NCBI RefSeq assembly: GCF_013314975.1
Contig: NZ_JABTYH010000019.1
Span: 1 to 64,000, forward strand
Source of the DNA: Pseudarthrobacter oxydans
GTDB lineage: Bacteria; Actinomycetota; Actinomycetes; Actinomycetales; Micrococcaceae
Direction of reading: 5' to 3'
DNA: 64,000 nucleotides
Shown here: in pieces, positions 43,598-53,407 of the stretch
How the letters are laid out: each line of letters starts with the position of its first letter
Position numbering within the stretch: the stretch's first letter is position 1
Made by a program: the position numbers and the translations under genes
The notes under the pieces: model-generated
What the model was told of the DNA's origin: nothing
Database searches by the model: none
Seen by the model: only the letters and a program-made list of their open reading frames with translations

Positions 43598-43626
43598 CGT
43601 CCGTGCGGAAATATTTCTATCTCGTG

Positions 43627-43656
43627 TAGAATTTAGGGGCAGCCAAAGCTGCCCCT
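43627..43656 (+). promoter_or_regulatory. -10 element and hairpin before the atp operon
   Basis: TAGAAT (43627-43632) is followed at once by a perfect 9-bp hairpin (43635-43643 with 43648-43656, loop CAAA). The hairpin may terminate the wecA transcript, or cap the 5' end of an atp transcript starting near 43639. Confidence 0.5.
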
Positions 43657-43705
43657 CCACACAGCCTGTTGACGATCTGCCGCAGGTGCCGACGATTGGG
43701 ATCGA

Positions 43706-44188
43706 ATGACCTCCAACGCCGAGTCTGGACCTCTGTCCGGCAATGGACGCGTTGGCGCATCCGGCCCCACGCCGTCGCTCTGGCTGCACCTCCTCAAGCT
43801 GAGTTCGATCGCGTCGGGGTGCGGACTCCTGCTTTGCGCTGTACCGGCCATGCTGCTGGATGGCGTGACCGGGGTGCTGTCCAGTACGTCCGGTGGCCTG
43901 CTGGTGATGCTGTTCTTCGGCATCAGCCTCCTCGTAGGTCACTTCGTGGGCCGCAGCAATCCTTCCGGGGCCATTGGCATGTTCGTGGCAACCTACTTTG
44001 TCAAGGTAGTCGGTTTCGCCGTCGTCCTGTTCGTCGTGGGAGCACCGCAGTGGCTGGACGGGCGCTGGTTTGTGGCCGGCGCCGTCACCGCGGTGGTGCT
44101 GTGGCAGGCTGCTGAGATCTACGGTTTCAGCAAGGCGCGCCTCCAGATCTACAACGATCCAGAACCCAAGGAAAACCCCGATGCGTGA
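43706..44188 (+). CDS. AtpI-like membrane protein at the head of the atp operon
   Basis: 160 residues. A hydrophilic N-terminus (about 1-25) is followed by four hydrophobic helices (around 32-50, 60-78, 88-108 and 115-133) and a charged tail. Placement directly before the ATP synthase genes is that of the poorly conserved ATP synthase protein I, which helps c-ring assembly or Mg2+ handling in other bacteria. Sequence alone gives only weak support. It overlaps the next small gene by 8 bp. Confidence 0.7.
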   Translation: MTSNAESGPLSGNGRVGASGPTPSLWLHLLKLSSIASGCGLLLCAVPAMLLDGVTGVLSSTSGGLLVMLFFGISLLVGHFVGRSNPSGAIGMFVATYFVKVVGFAVVLFVVGAPQWLDGRWFVAGAVTAVVLWQAAEIYGFSKARLQIYNDPEPKENPDA

Positions 44189-44519
44189 TCCGAAGAAGCC
44201 CAGCCAAGGCAACACCGGCAACGGCGGATCGAGCGGTCCCGCCCCCGGTGTATCAGGCGACGGAACCAGCGGCGGATACAACGCCGGCATGGCCGTATTC
44301 AGCTACATCATTGGCGGAATCATCGTCTGGAGTTTGATAGGGTGGGGACTGGATTACGTGTGGGGAACGCGCTGGATTGTGCTCGCAGGCGCTCTGCTTG
44401 GAGCCGTCGGAGGTTTTTACCTTTCCCACATGCATGGCCTTACCAGTTCTCGAAACAACGCTGGGGAGCGCCATGCTGCCAGCGGGCCGTCCCAGGACGG
44501 CGACACTAATGCCAAATAA
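44181..44519 (+). CDS. AtpZ/AtpI family small membrane protein
   Basis: 112 residues. A Gly/Ser-rich N-terminus leads to two transmembrane helices (about 38-58 and 65-86) with GGIIVWSLIGWGLDYVWGT and ALLGAVGGFYLSHMHGL, the hairpin typical of the AtpZ/AtpI (F0F1-ATPase subunit) family. A hydrophilic tail follows. ATG at 44181 lies within the end of the previous gene. Members assist assembly of the c-ring or bind Mg2+/Ca2+; the exact role here is inferred from context. Confidence 0.75.
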   Translation: MRDPKKPSQGNTGNGGSSGPAPGVSGDGTSGGYNAGMAVFSYIIGGIIVWSLIGWGLDYVWGTRWIVLAGALLGAVGGFYLSHMHGLTSSRNNAGERHAASGPSQDGDTNAK

Positions 44520-44600
44520 TTTCACAGGGGGAACAGCAGGCCATCAGGCTGCCGATCCCCGCCCAACGCCCAATGATGGACACTGCAGAGAGGAAACGCG

Positions 44601-45401
44601 TTGATCGCGCTTGCGCTCCCGGCCCAAGATTCAGGAGAGTTCACTCCTCCTGGTATTAACGAAATGCATTTGCCGGCAATCCTGCCGTGGGGTGCCGCAG
44701 AAGGATTCTCCAAGCAGATGCTGCTGGTCCTCCTCTCTGTCGTCTTTATCGCCGTCTTCTTCGTGCTCGCTGCACGCAAGCAGCAGCTGGTACCCGGCAA
44801 GCTCCAGTTCGCCGGCGAGGCCGCCTACGGCTTCGTCCGCAACGGAATCGCCAAGGACATCATCGGTGGCAAGGACTTCATCAAGTACGTCCCGCTGCTG
44901 TTCAGCCTTTTCTTCTTCATCCTGGTTAACAACATCTACGGCGCCATCCCGTTCTTCCAGCTCCCCACGTTCTCGCACGTGGGCGGAGCCTATGTGCTGG
45001 CCGGCATCGTCTACTTCACCTGGATCGCCATCGGCGTCAAGAAGAACGGGCTCCGCTACTTCAAGCTGGCCACCGTGCCCTCAGGCGTGCCGTGGTACAT
45101 CCTTCCGATCGTGATCCCGATCGAGATCATCTCCAACTTCCTGGTCCGGCCGGTCACGCACAGCCTCCGTCTGTTCGCCACCATGCTGGCAGGCCACCTC
45201 ATCGTGATGATCGCAGGCTACGGCATCGAGTTCCTCGTCATGCAGGAGAACATCCTGCTCAAGGGATCCTCGCTCCTGGTCCTCGCCGGCGCGATCGCCA
45301 TGTACATGCTTGAAGCCCTGATCATGGTCCTGCAGGCGTACGTCTTTACCCTGCTGACCGCGATCTACATCGAAGGCGCGCTTCACGCCGACAGCCACTA
45401 G
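44601..45401 (+). CDS. atpB: ATP synthase Fo subunit a
   Basis: 266 residues with about six transmembrane helices. The essential arginine of the proton path lies in [14 protein letters not shown], and [21 protein letters not shown] is the conserved last helix. The start is TTG at 44601 with a good GAGAGGAAA ribosome binding site 4 nt upstream. First core subunit of the atpBEFHAGDC operon. Confidence 0.96.
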   Translation: MIALALPAQDSGEFTPPGINEMHLPAILPWGAAEGFSKQMLLVLLSVVFIAVFFVLAARKQQLVPGKLQFAGEAAYGFVRNGIAKDIIGGKDFIKYVPLLFSLFFFILVNNIYGAIPFFQLPTFSHVGGAYVLAGIVYFTWIAIGVKKNGLRYFKLATVPSGVPWYILPIVIPIEIISNFLVRPVTHSLRLFATMLAGHLIVMIAGYGIEFLVMQENILLKGSSLLVLAGAIAMYMLEALIMVLQAYVFTLLTAIYIEGALHADSH

Positions 45402-45475
45402 GCACCCGCCGCACGGCATCGCGCCGCAGGCACACAAAAACTTCCCCTCGCGGGGATAGAGCAACCCAAACAACC

Positions 45476-45491
45476 TGCCACACGGGTGGCA
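45476..45491 (+). other. Intercistronic hairpin before atpE
   Basis: TGCCAC-ACGG-GTGGCA, a perfect 6-bp stem ending 17 nt before the atpE ATG. It follows a CCCC/GGGG hairpin at about 45444-45454. Elements upstream of atpE are known to raise translation of the c subunit, needed in about ten copies; here that is only inferred. Confidence 0.5.
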
Positions 45492-45508
45492 TCTTGAAAG
45501 GAAGAAAA

Positions 45509-45712
45509 ATGGAAGGCAATCTCAACCTCGTAGGTTACGGTCTGTCCGCAATCGGCGGTGGTATCGGTGTTGGCCTCGTATTCGCTGCCTACATCAACGG
45601 CGTTGCACGTCAGCCGGAAGCACAGCGCGTCCTGCAGCCGATCGCATTCCTCGGCCTTGCGCTCACCGAAGCCCTCGCCATCCTCGGCCTGGTCTTCGCC
45701 TTCGTTCTCTAG
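45509..45712 (+). CDS. atpE: ATP synthase Fo subunit c
   Basis: 67 residues, two transmembrane helices forming a hairpin around the conserved loop ARQPE (33-37). The proton-carrying carboxylate is Glu54 in [12 protein letters not shown]. The Gly-rich first helix ([15 protein letters not shown]) is standard. I chose the ATG at 45509, with AAGGAAG upstream, over the earlier in-frame ATG at 45494. Confidence 0.97.
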   Translation: MEGNLNLVGYGLSAIGGGIGVGLVFAAYINGVARQPEAQRVLQPIAFLGLALTEALAILGLVFAFVL

Positions 45713-45764
45713 TCCTTAGAGCGAAGCGAACTTACAGAACCGAGTAGAAAAGGACGGGTGAAAT

Positions 45765-46316
45765 ATGAATCAGCTGATCATCTCAGCCGCCACTGAGGGC
45801 GAAGTCAACCCCCTGGTTCCCAACATCTGGGAAATGGGCGTTGTCCTCGTGGGCTTTGCCATCCTCATGTTCATCGTGGTCAAGTTCGTTGTCCCGATGT
45901 TCGAAAAGACCTTCGCCGAGCGTGCCGAGGCCATCGAAGGTGGCATTGCAAAGGCTGAAAAGGCCCAGGCTGAGGCTTCTGCTGCACTCGAAGAGTACAA
46001 GCAGCAGCTGACCGACGCCCGCACCGAAGCCAACCGCATCCGTGAGGAAGCCCGCGCCGAAGGTGCCCAGATCCTCGCGGATCTCAAGGAGAAGGCAGCT
46101 GCAGAGTCTGCCCGCATCACGGCCCAGGCGCACGCCCAGATCGAATCCGAGCGCCAGGCGGCCGTTGTGTCCCTGCGCTCCGAGGTCGGCACTTTGGCCA
46201 CCACCCTGGCCGGCCGGATCGTCGGCGAATCGCTCAACGACGATGAGCGTGCAGCTCGGGTCGTGGACCGCTTCCTGGCAGATCTGGAGACCCAGAACGC
46301 AGGTGCAGCTAAGTAA
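45765..46316 (+). CDS. atpF: ATP synthase Fo subunit b
   Basis: 183 residues. One N-terminal transmembrane helix (about 25-45) is followed by a long charged, Ala/Glu/Arg-rich coiled coil forming the peripheral stalk. Its TAA shares one base with the atpH ATG. Confidence 0.95.
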   Translation: MNQLIISAATEGEVNPLVPNIWEMGVVLVGFAILMFIVVKFVVPMFEKTFAERAEAIEGGIAKAEKAQAEASAALEEYKQQLTDARTEANRIREEARAEGAQILADLKEKAAAESARITAQAHAQIESERQAAVVSLRSEVGTLATTLAGRIVGESLNDDERAARVVDRFLADLETQNAGAAK

Positions 46317-47143
46317 TGGCAGGCGTATCGAGCGAATCGCTGGCAACAGCGCTGACTGCGTTGGAAGCCAAGCTTCCGACGGCGTCGCTGCAGCTGGCAA
46401 AGGAACTCTTCGGAATTCTGGGAATGGTGGACAGCTCGGCTGGCTTGCGCCGCGCCCTGACTGACCCGTCCCGCAACGGTGACGAAAAGTCGGCGCTGGT
46501 CAGGCAGCTGGTTAGCGGAAAAGTCTCCGCTGATGCTGCAGATATCGCGAGCGGACTGGCCAGCCTGCGCTGGGCAACTGCCCGTGACATCGGCGATGCA
46601 CTCGAGACTCTTGCCGCAACGGTGGTCATTTCCGTTGCCGAAAACAAGTCGGCCGTTTCTGCCTCCGGAATCACTGGCCTGGAAGAACTGGAGAACGATC
46701 TGTTCTCCTTCAACCAGGCTGTTGCCTCCAGCCACGAGGTACAACGTGCTCTGTCCGAAACACAGGCCAGCGCCGCAGCCAAGTCGGCATTCGCCGAAAA
46801 GCTGGTGCCCGGCGCCAGTGAGGAAGCCAAAGTCCTCATCCGGCAGGCCGTCACCCAGCCCCGCGGCATCAAGCCCACCCGGCTGGTGGAACGTTTTGCG
46901 GAGCTTGCAGCCAAGCGGCAGCAGCGCTGGATTGCAACGGTCAATGTGACCCGTCCCCTGACGCAGACGCAGCTTGCACGCCTTCAGGCGGGCTTGAACG
47001 CCATGTACGGGCGGGAACTGAAGATCAACCTCAACGTTGATCCGGCACTCATTGGCGGCATCCGCGTCCAGGTCGGTGACGAAGTGCTCGACGCTTCGGT
47101 ACTCACCAGGCTGGGCGAGCTGCAACGCCAGCTGGCCGGCTAG
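46316..47143 (+). CDS. atpH: ATP synthase F1 subunit delta
   Basis: 275 residues, longer than the 177 of E. coli delta but usual for actinobacteria. The C-terminal conserved part contains LTQTQLARLQAGLNAMYGRELKI (split here by family pattern) and NVDPALIGGIRVQVGDEVLD. It links the b-subunit stalk to the top of F1. The start overlaps the atpF stop. Confidence 0.93.
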   Translation: MAGVSSESLATALTALEAKLPTASLQLAKELFGILGMVDSSAGLRRALTDPSRNGDEKSALVRQLVSGKVSADAADIASGLASLRWATARDIGDALETLAATVVISVAENKSAVSASGITGLEELENDLFSFNQAVASSHEVQRALSETQASAAAKSAFAEKLVPGASEEAKVLIRQAVTQPRGIKPTRLVERFAELAAKRQQRWIATVNVTRPLTQTQLARLQAGLNAMYGRELKINLNVDPALIGGIRVQVGDEVLDASVLTRLGELQRQLAG

Positions 47144-47223
47144 CCGGACAAGCACAAACAAACTGATAGAAACCCCGGTCACCGGCAACGGTGATCACAA
47201 AAACAGGAGAGCAGGGACTGCAG

Positions 47224-48861
47224 ATGGCCGAATTGACCATCAACGCCGACGACGTCCGTAATGCGCTGAACGAGTTCGCGGCGTCCTACGAACCCGGAAA
47301 CGCAGAACGCGTAGAGGTCGGCCGCGTATCTACCGCTGGTGACGGCATCGCCCGTGTTGAGGGCCTTCCCTCGGTCATGGCGAACGAGCTGCTTCGCTTT
47401 GAGGACGGCACGCTGGGCCTGGCCCAGAACCTCGACGTCCGCGAAATCGGCGTCATCATCCTCGGTGACTTCACCGGCATCGAAGAAGGCCAGGAAGTCC
47501 ACCGCACCGGACAGGTTCTGTCCGTTCCCGTGGGCGACGCCTTCCTTGGCCGTGTTGTCGACCCGCTGGGTATGCCCATCGACGACCTCGGCGAGATCAA
47601 GGCCGAAACCACCCGCGCACTGGAGCTCCAGGCTCCCGGCGTGACCCAGCGCAAATCGGTGCACGAGCCGATGCAGACCGGGCTCAAGGCCATCGACGCC
47701 ATGATCCCGATCGGCCGCGGCCAGCGCCAGCTCATCATTGGCGACCGCCAGACCGGCAAGTCAGCCATCGCGATCGACACCATCATCAACCAGAAGGCCA
47801 ACTGGGCTTCGGGCGATGTGACCAAGCAGGTCCGCTGCATCTACGTGGCGATCGGTCAGAAGGCGTCCACCATCGCCGCCATCCGCCAGACCCTCGAGGA
47901 CAACGGGGCACTGGAGTACACCACCATCGTGGCGTCTCCGGCATCCGACCCCGCAGGCTTCAAGTACCTGGCACCGTACGCCGGTTCGGCCATCGGCCAG
48001 CACTGGATGTACGGCGGCAAGCACGTCCTTATTGTGTTCGATGACCTCTCCAAGCAGGCTGAGGCCTACCGTGCAGTGTCGCTGCTGCTCCGCCGCCCGC
48101 CGGGCCGCGAAGCCTACCCGGGCGACGTGTTCTACCTGCACTCCCGCCTGCTGGAGCGTTGTGCAAAGCTGTCCGACGAGCTGGGTGCCGGTTCCATGAC
48201 GGGCCTGCCGCTGATCGAGACCAAGGCGAACGACGTGTCCGCCTACATCCCGACCAACGTCATCTCCATCACCGACGGCCAGATCTTCCTGCAGTCGGAC
48301 CTCTTCAACGCCAACCAGCGCCCCGCTGTTGACGTGGGTGTGTCCGTGTCCCGAGTGGGCGGCGCCGCACAGGTGAAGTCCATGAAGAAGGTCTCCGGTA
48401 CGTTGAAGCTGGACCTCGCACAGTACCGCGACATGCAGGCATTCGCCATGTTCGCCTCGGACCTGGATGCCGCATCGCGCCAGCAGCTGACCCGTGGCGC
48501 CCGCCTCATGGAGCTGCTCAAGCAGGGCCAGTACTCACCGTTCCCGGTCGAGAACCAGGTCGTCTCCATCTGGGCCGGCACCAACGGCTACCTGGACGAC
48601 GTTCCGGTTGAGGACATCAGCCGCTTCGAGTCCGAGTTCCTGGAGCACCTGACGCACAAGTCCTCGATCCTCACCACGCTGGCGCAGACCAACGTGCTGG
48701 ACGATGACACCGCGGCAGCTCTCAAGTCGGCAATCGTCGACTTCAAGAAGGGCTTCTTCGGCGAGGGTGACAACCACCTGGTGGGTGCGGGGCATGAGGA
48801 ATATGCCGCCATCGACGAGGGCCAGGTTGACCAGGAAAAGATCGTCAAGCAGAAGCGCTAG
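47224..48861 (+). CDS. atpA: ATP synthase F1 subunit alpha
   Basis: About 545 residues. The nucleotide-binding P-loop is [15 protein letters not shown], and [11 protein letters not shown] is the alpha signature. It forms the alpha3beta3 head with AtpD. I chose the ATG at 47224, where [15 protein letters not shown] begins, with AGGAGAG upstream. The frame is open 11 codons earlier. Confidence 0.97.
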   Translation: MAELTINADDVRNALNEFAASYEPGNAERVEVGRVSTAGDGIARVEGLPSVMANELLRFEDGTLGLAQNLDVREIGVIILGDFTGIEEGQEVHRTGQVLSVPVGDAFLGRVVDPLGMPIDDLGEIKAETTRALELQAPGVTQRKSVHEPMQTGLKAIDAMIPIGRGQRQLIIGDRQTGKSAIAIDTIINQKANWASGDVTKQVRCIYVAIGQKASTIAAIRQTLEDNGALEYTTIVASPASDPAGFKYLAPYAGSAIGQHWMYGGKHVLIVFDDLSKQAEAYRAVSLLLRRPPGREAYPGDVFYLHSRLLERCAKLSDELGAGSMTGLPLIETKANDVSAYIPTNVISITDGQIFLQSDLFNANQRPAVDVGVSVSRVGGAAQVKSMKKVSGTLKLDLAQYRDMQAFAMFASDLDAASRQQLTRGARLMELLKQGQYSPFPVENQVVSIWAGTNGYLDDVPVEDISRFESEFLEHLTHKSSILTTLAQTNVLDDDTAAALKSAIVDFKKGFFGEGDNHLVGAGHEEYAAIDEGQVDQEKIVKQKR

Positions 48862-48872
48862 TTCCATTGGCA

Positions 48873-48905
48873 GGGTGTGCCGGGTCCACAGGACCCGGCA
48901 CACCC
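48873..48905 (+). other. 15-bp perfect hairpin between atpA and atpG
   Basis: 48873-48887 pairs without mismatch with 48891-48905 around an ACA loop. It begins 11 nt after the atpA stop and ends 29 nt before atpG. No T tract follows, so RNA stabilisation, processing or partial termination are all possible. Confidence 0.65.
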
Positions 48906-48934
48906 GGCCTACGGAACGCTAGGAAAGGATAAGT

Positions 48935-51363
<2,429 letters not shown>

Positions 51364-51364
51364 T

Positions 51365-51649
51365 ATGGCTGAGCTTGAGGTTGAGATTGTCGCAGCGGAC
51401 CACTTCGTGTGGTCCGGAGCGGCCAAGATGGTCAAGGCCCGCACCAGCGATGGTGAAATCGGAATCCTGCCCGGCCACTCGCCCCTGCTGGCGATCCTGG
51501 CCGAGGGTGAACTGGCGATCCAGCCGGTATCGGGAGACCGTATCGCGGTAGAAGTCGACGGCGGGTTCTTCTCCGTGGACAACAACCGCGTGGTCATCGT
51601 TGCTGACAACGCCCAGCTGGGCGGCTCGGTTACCGCTGGGATCCGCTAG
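51365..51649 (+). CDS. atpC: ATP synthase F1 subunit epsilon
   Basis: 94 residues, the beta-sandwich part of epsilon with GEIGILPGHSPLLAIL and VDGGFFSVDNNRVVIVAD. The C-terminal two-helix inhibitory domain of E. coli epsilon (139 aa) is missing or very short, as is common in actinobacteria. It begins 1 nt after the atpD stop and ends the core operon. Confidence 0.95.
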   Translation: MAELEVEIVAADHFVWSGAAKMVKARTSDGEIGILPGHSPLLAILAEGELAIQPVSGDRIAVEVDGGFFSVDNNRVVIVADNAQLGGSVTAGIR

Positions 51650-51659
51650 CATCACCTTG

Positions 51660-52091
51660 ATGGACGCATCGAGTCTTCCGTTCATCGCCATGGCAATCGC
51701 TTTTGGATTGCTGATCTTTGCACTGTGCCTTTCGGGGGTGCGCCGCTTCAACCTGCGGCGTGCCCTCGGCACGGTGGACGCCTCCATTTGCATGGCTGGA
51801 AACAGCTGGCAGATGGGGGTTTGTCGTTATCAGGACAACGACCTCGAGTGGTTCCGGCTGCTCTCCCTCAGCGTCCGGCCCAAACACAAGTTCAAGCGCC
51901 ACAGCCTTGAACTGCTGGGCCGCCGCAAACCCACGGAGGCCGAGGCCGTGAAGGTCCAGCCCGACGTCGTGATCGTTGAACTGCGTTATGAAGGCAAGGA
52001 CCTGCGCCTCGCCATGAAATTCGATGCCTACACAGGCCTCTCGTCCTGGCTGGAGGCCGGTCCGGTCATCGGCGTCGGCACCTGGCGCTAG
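51660..52091 (+). CDS. DUF2550 domain-containing membrane protein
   Basis: 143 residues. One N-terminal transmembrane helix (about 6-25, FIAMAIAFGLLIFALCLSG) and a cytoplasmic beta-rich domain with WFRLLSLSVRPKHKF and LAMKFDAYTGLSSWLEAGP. This is the DUF2550 protein that follows atpC in many actinobacteria; its function is unknown. ATG at 51660, ten nt after the atpC stop. Confidence 0.82.
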   Translation: MDASSLPFIAMAIAFGLLIFALCLSGVRRFNLRRALGTVDASICMAGNSWQMGVCRYQDNDLEWFRLLSLSVRPKHKFKRHSLELLGRRKPTEAEAVKVQPDVVIVELRYEGKDLRLAMKFDAYTGLSSWLEAGPVIGVGTWR

Positions 52092-52096
52092 CTGAC

Positions 52097-53407
52097 GTGG
52101 ACTGGCTCTTCGAGGTCCGGCTCGTGGACGGGCCGGTCTACTGGTTGTCCCTCATCCTGGGCCTCGCCGGGGCGCTGTACCTCCTGGTGCCCCCTTCCGG
52201 CATCCCTCCCCGGCCCTGGCTTCTCCGGGTCCTGGCAGGCGCAGCTGCAGCGATTGCACTGGTCTTCGCCGTGCACTGGGCCCTCATCAACGTCTTCTCC
52301 GTCTTCACCGCGAACATCCCGGACGCTGTCCTGCTCTGGATCGTGGCCGCCGTCGCCGCCCTCATCCTCCTGGTCCTGCGGGTGCCCCGCGGCACCTGGC
52401 GGAGCCGTGGAACCGGGCTCGCCGCAGTCCTCCTGGTCGCGGCTCTCTCGGCGGTACAGATCAATGCCTACTATGGCCTCAACCGCACCGTCAGTGACCT
52501 CTTCGGCACGGCACTGGCCAGGGTCCCCGCGCTGGAGCGGGACCTGATGCGCCAGCCTGGCGAGGCCGACGGCGCCACGCTCCAGGGCTGGACCGCGGAG
52601 GGGGAGATGCCGGGCGGCGGAGCGCTGCGCCGGTCCGTGATCCCGGGGGATGTCTCCGGAATGGATACCCGGGAAGCCTACATCTACCTTCCACCCGCCT
52701 ACTTTGCACAGAACCGTCCCGCCCTCCCGGTGCTGGTGCTGGTGGCGGGTCAGCCGGGCGGCCCGGCGGACTGGCTGACCGGTGGTGCGCTGCAGTCCCA
52801 CATGGACGCCTTTGCTGCCGCGCACGGGGGAGTGGCGCCCGTGGTGGTGGTGCCCGACCCCAACGGGTCCCAGTCCGCCAACACCATGTGCATGGACAGC
52901 CGGATTGCACGCGCGGACACCTACCTCTCCCAGGACGTCCCGCACTGGATAAAGTCCACGCTCGCCGTCGACACAGACCATCGCAGGTGGGCGGCCGGGG
53001 GGTTCTCTTTCGGCGGCACCTGCGCACTGCAGCTGGGAACCAGGCATCCGGACCTCTTCCCCTCGGTCTTGTCCTTCTCCGGCGAGGCGGAGCCCGCGAT
53101 TGCCAAGGAGCGCCACAAGACCATCGAGGCGTCCTTTCCGGGGGACCCCGAAGCCTTCGTACGGCAGACTCCCCTGGTCATCATGAAAGATCGGCGCTTT
53201 GAAGGCAGCGGACTCTACCTGACCGCCGGGCAGGACGACCCGGAATTCGTCGGTTACCTCCGCACCCTGGCCGCAGCGGCGGAGGATGCCGGGTTTACGG
53301 TGCGCGCCTACGAGGTGGAGCATACCGGCCACTCCTGGGATACCTCCTCGAAACGTATCGGCGACGCACTCGATTTCCTGGCCGAGCGGTGGGGGCTGGA
53401 GAGGTGA
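52097..53407 (+). CDS. Membrane-anchored esterase, possible aminoacyl-phosphatidylglycerol hydrolase
   Basis: 436 residues. Four hydrophobic helices lie in the first 130 residues, and the rest is an esterase-D/putative-esterase alpha/beta hydrolase domain with the nucleophile in GGFSFGGTCALQ, an Asp in YLTAGQDDPEF and a His in EHTGHSWD. The active site should be outside. The next gene, overlapping by GTGA, encodes an aminoacyl-PG synthase-like protein; corynebacteria have a similar synthase-esterase pair in which the esterase removes the amino acid from PG. That analogy drives the proposed role. GTG start at 52097. Confidence 0.78.
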   Translation: MDWLFEVRLVDGPVYWLSLILGLAGALYLLVPPSGIPPRPWLLRVLAGAAAAIALVFAVHWALINVFSVFTANIPDAVLLWIVAAVAALILLVLRVPRGTWRSRGTGLAAVLLVAALSAVQINAYYGLNRTVSDLFGTALARVPALERDLMRQPGEADGATLQGWTAEGEMPGGGALRRSVIPGDVSGMDTREAYIYLPPAYFAQNRPALPVLVLVAGQPGGPADWLTGGALQSHMDAFAAAHGGVAPVVVVPDPNGSQSANTMCMDSRIARADTYLSQDVPHWIKSTLAVDTDHRRWAAGGFSFGGTCALQLGTRHPDLFPSVLSFSGEAEPAIAKERHKTIEASFPGDPEAFVRQTPLVIMKDRRFEGSGLYLTAGQDDPEFVGYLRTLAAAAEDAGFTVRAYEVEHTGHSWDTSSKRIGDALDFLAERWGLER

